This document shows, one piece after another, positions 61,720 to 64,000 of a stretch of DNA of 64,000 nt. The stretch covers positions 3,780,098-3,844,097 of the forward strand of contig OX393564.1 in assembly GCA_947652115.1 (NCBI GenBank), in the 5' to 3' direction. Each line of letters starts with the position of its first letter. Positions within the stretch are counted from its first letter, which is position 1. Both the position numbers and the translations under genes were made by a program. The notes beneath the pieces are model-generated. The model worked only from the letters and a program-made list of their open reading frames with translations, was not told the origin of the DNA and ran no database searches. The DNA comes from Blastomussa wellsi (Eukaryota > Cnidaria > Anthozoa > Scleractinia > Plerogyridae).

Positions 61720-62960
61720 ATGGACTCCATGTAAGGTTTTAAACTTTATTGAGAGAGATTTTCAGCTAAATTAAAAATCCATACAAACTCTTGTAGTATG
61801 CTTTGATCACCTGTGGTATCTCGATTGGAATGGCGTGTTGAGTGGAGTGTGGATTTGTCGATAAAAGCAAATACCAAGAGAGAAATCATTACAATACAAA
61901 AATGGCATTTTGTGGACGTTACCGCAAACAGACTTCCTATCTTATAACTTTTGTGGAATTGCCATATATCTCAGCCAGCACCCCCATTACACAACATAAA
62001 AGAGGCTTTGTTTTCTTTACGAAAGAATTGAAATTTCTGAAAGTCAACGAGCGCATTAAAGCGCAATCAACTGACTTGTGAACAAAGCAAATTTGACCAT
62101 CAGTGTTGATATTCTTAAAACTAAAATTATGTGAAACTGTTCGCGGTTGTTCTTGGCAACTTTAGGATGTTACTTCGCCAGACACTGGACGAAATTAAGA
62201 TGATATCTCATTAGTTGTGTGGTTTTGAATAAACTTTTAATCTGGTATAAATTTAAGGATTTGAAGTGACAACGTCAAGTTTTCCGTCGATTCTTCACAG
62301 CAACTGGTGGGGCATGTTAAGACGTGACTTGTGTCACAGGTTTCCACGAAAGTTGCCCGGCGTTCATTACGGCTTCAAGTTTTCTCTCCGAAAGCCAAGC
62401 CGTATTTTAGGACGACTGATTCGAAATACATCTTGGATATCCTATTGGAATCCGGCCTGCATCACACTGACATATTCGAGACTGGAATACTCCAGAATAT
62501 TTTTCATTTGGCACAGTTTTTGGCGAGTTAGGGGGTTTTCAGTTCCTCTGCCTCCCCTCTATACAGAGTGGATGGGGAGGGGGAGAGAGTAGTCTGAACC
62601 TCCCGCTTGCCATCCCTCTATCCCTGCCCCCTATTCTACTGCCCCTCCCTGTCCCCACCCCCTTCGGCTACCTGTGCTTGTGCACATTTTGCCGCCTGCG
62701 CTATTGTCTCCAGACAAAGAGGTTCTTATTTCTCTGTCAGAATGATTCCTTTATCTCAGTTGGAAACGAGGAGTCATGTTGTGTGTTTGCAAAACTATCT
62801 GTCATCAGTTCTATTTACAAGGCAAGCGTCAAGCGTCAAAACAGACACAGCTTTTTTGGCAATTTGCACACCTTGAGTAGAAGGAAAACGTCATTTAAAA
62901 AGATCTACGTCTAGTTATTCAAGGAGTGTGTGCGTCTTTAATTTCAAGGTGGTACTGTTG
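61720..62960. other. Unassigned DNA
   Basis: Open frames at 61842-62081, 62266-62592 and 62607-62914 have no recognisable domain and no clear splice context. Nothing supported. Confidence 0.4.
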
Positions 62961-62963
62961 TGC

Positions 62964-63053
<90 letters not shown>
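62964..63053. repeat. (AAT)n microsatellite
   Basis: About 30 uninterrupted AAT units. Confidence 0.97.
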
Positions 63054-63159
63054 TGCTGTTTCAAGTACATACACGATTATAAAACTTAACATTTGGTAGA
63101 GACAAAATTTGCCGAAATGTTCAGTAAAACTAAATAAATTTTGTCAGCCTAGTGCGTAC

Positions 63160-63390
63160 CAATTGTCTCATTGCGAAAGATATAATTGGAAAACACGCTG
63201 TGGACTATTTTGGATTTAGTCAAGTGTGAAGGAAACCTTGCACCCGGGCAAATATCAGACAAAACAAGCTTACAATCGGCTTTTGATAAGATCACAAAAT
63301 GAACAAAGGCACTTTCATTGCAGCATCGAATCGCATGCGTAAATACTAAAAGAGTAGGCGTGTCGCAGGCGTGAATCACTCTGGAGCTCA
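63160..63390. repeat. Direct repeat copy 1 (~230 bp)
   Basis: tgtctcattgcgaaagatataattgg... through caggcgtgaatcact recurs at 63770-64000 in the same orientation with about 10% differences. The pair brackets the RT remnant at 63543. Confidence 0.88.
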
Positions 63391-63542
63391 TCACTCTATG
63401 ACATAACGAGCAGCGAACCACTTGCAGTCATGATTAATGCGAAAAAACCTTATCGTTTTGGGCAATGGCTTCCTTCCGACAGGTAGGTTATTGCCGAATG
63501 GTATCTATCCGTGGTACTGTTGTGGAAAAAAATAGCTATTGT

Positions 63543-63755
63543 TTTCAAGTGTGGGTTGGGGTGCAGAAACGGGCCTTACGCATTATTTATCCAGCTTTGC
63601 ATTATTGCAAGGCCCTTACGTTACGTAATTGTACAATATTATATACAAGTTGGGAAACACTTTGCAACAAGTTCAAGGAGCCAAAATCCCGCTTATGCCA
63701 TCTAGTTTTACCGATTCGGGCAGATGTGCATGACCGATCCTTAATTACGTTTTAA
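63543..63755 (+). pseudogene. Non-LTR retrotransposon RT C-terminal remnant
   Basis: The frame encodes WVGVQKRALRIIYPALHY, then LTLRNCTILYTSWETLCNKF and SRLCHLVLP. This matches the C-terminal signature of cnidarian LINE reverse transcriptases (LExVQKRALRIIxP). Only the last ~70 residues remain and no catalytic part lies upstream. Confidence 0.7.
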
Positions 63756-63769
63756 CAATAGACCATCAC

Positions 63770-64000
63770 TGTCTCATTGCGAAAGATATAATTGGAAAAC
63801 ACACTGTGAACTATTTTGGATTTAGTCAAGTGTGAAAGAAAGCCTTACACCCGAACAAATATCAGATAAAACAAGCTTATAATGGACTTTTGATAAGATC
63901 ACAAAATTAACAAAGGCACTTTCATTACGGCATCGAATGAGCATGCGTAAATAATCAAAATTGCACTTTAAAAGTGGGCGTGTAGCAGGCGTGAATCACT
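63770..64000. repeat. Direct repeat copy 2 (runs to the window end)
   Basis: Same sequence as 63160-63390 with a 10-20-bp insertion near the end (caaaattgcactttaaaa). It continues past the window. Confidence 0.88.

Noticed and set aside
62964..63053. Possible CRISPR or regulatory array
   Set aside because: It is a plain AAT microsatellite. The genome is eukaryotic, and no repeat-spacer pattern exists anywhere in the window.

Overview
The window reads as nuclear DNA of an anthozoan cnidarian, most likely a stony coral or close relative. It is AT-rich and intron-rich, with GT-AG splicing and AATAAA signals. It carries several ShK (ShKT) six-cysteine domains, a metalloproteinase with a C-terminal ShK domain, a tandem pair of chymotrypsin-like proteases, a MIIP orthologue, and many tRNA-headed SINEs, fold-back MITEs and retroelement fragments. 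The species call is inference. The gene models were built by reading splice sites and intron phase by eye.

Layout. (1) 1-13.0 kb, plus strand: two tandem paralogues for small secreted ShK proteins. Gene 1 lies at 1251-3790 (5' end not found) and gene 2 at 9562-12970 (complete, 104 aa). Both have short Gly- or Ser-rich linker exons, phase-1 introns throughout, and a terminal exon that only finishes the last Cys codon and supplies the stop. Between them lies a broken Penelope-like GIY-YIG retroelement. (2) 13.3-24.8 kb, minus strand: a matrix metalloproteinase with signal peptide, cysteine-switch propeptide, furin site, catalytic zinc site and ShK domain. A 1.5-kb TIR element and a TTAA-flanked MITE sit in its introns. 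(3) 27.9-42.4 kb, minus strand: two secreted chymotrypsin-like serine proteases with the same exon plan. The upstream copy (38211-42370) is open throughout but has Glu in place of the Gly just before the catalytic Asp-Ser. The downstream copy (30621-34757) is broken by a 1-nt insertion, a nonsense codon and a 264-bp palindromic MITE inside an exon. An unassigned ShK exon lies between them and an unassigned terminal exon lies downstream. (4) 44.3-49.3 kb, plus strand: a six-exon gene that I recognise as MIIP, 376 aa. (5) 52.1-53.2 kb, plus strand: an intronless C2H2 zinc-finger gene with ten fingers. (6) 53.7-59.0 kb: a SAP-like/SWIM/YqaJ-exonuclease gene (plus) facing a THAP/DDE_4 transposase (minus). 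I interpret the pair as a decaying two-gene DNA transposon of ISL2EU type, with a 31-bp GGATCC satellite embedded in the transposase side. (7) 59-64 kb: MITEs, an 848-bp element with a 9-bp target duplication, an (AAT)n microsatellite, a non-LTR reverse-transcriptase remnant and a long direct duplication that reaches the window edge.

Functionally, the host genes of the left two thirds are secreted: ShK proteins, an MMP and serine proteases. This suits an extracellular, digestive, mucus or gland-cell role, but expression cannot be judged from sequence. MIIP and the zinc-finger gene are intracellular. Mobile DNA explains most of the rest and has directly inactivated one protease gene.
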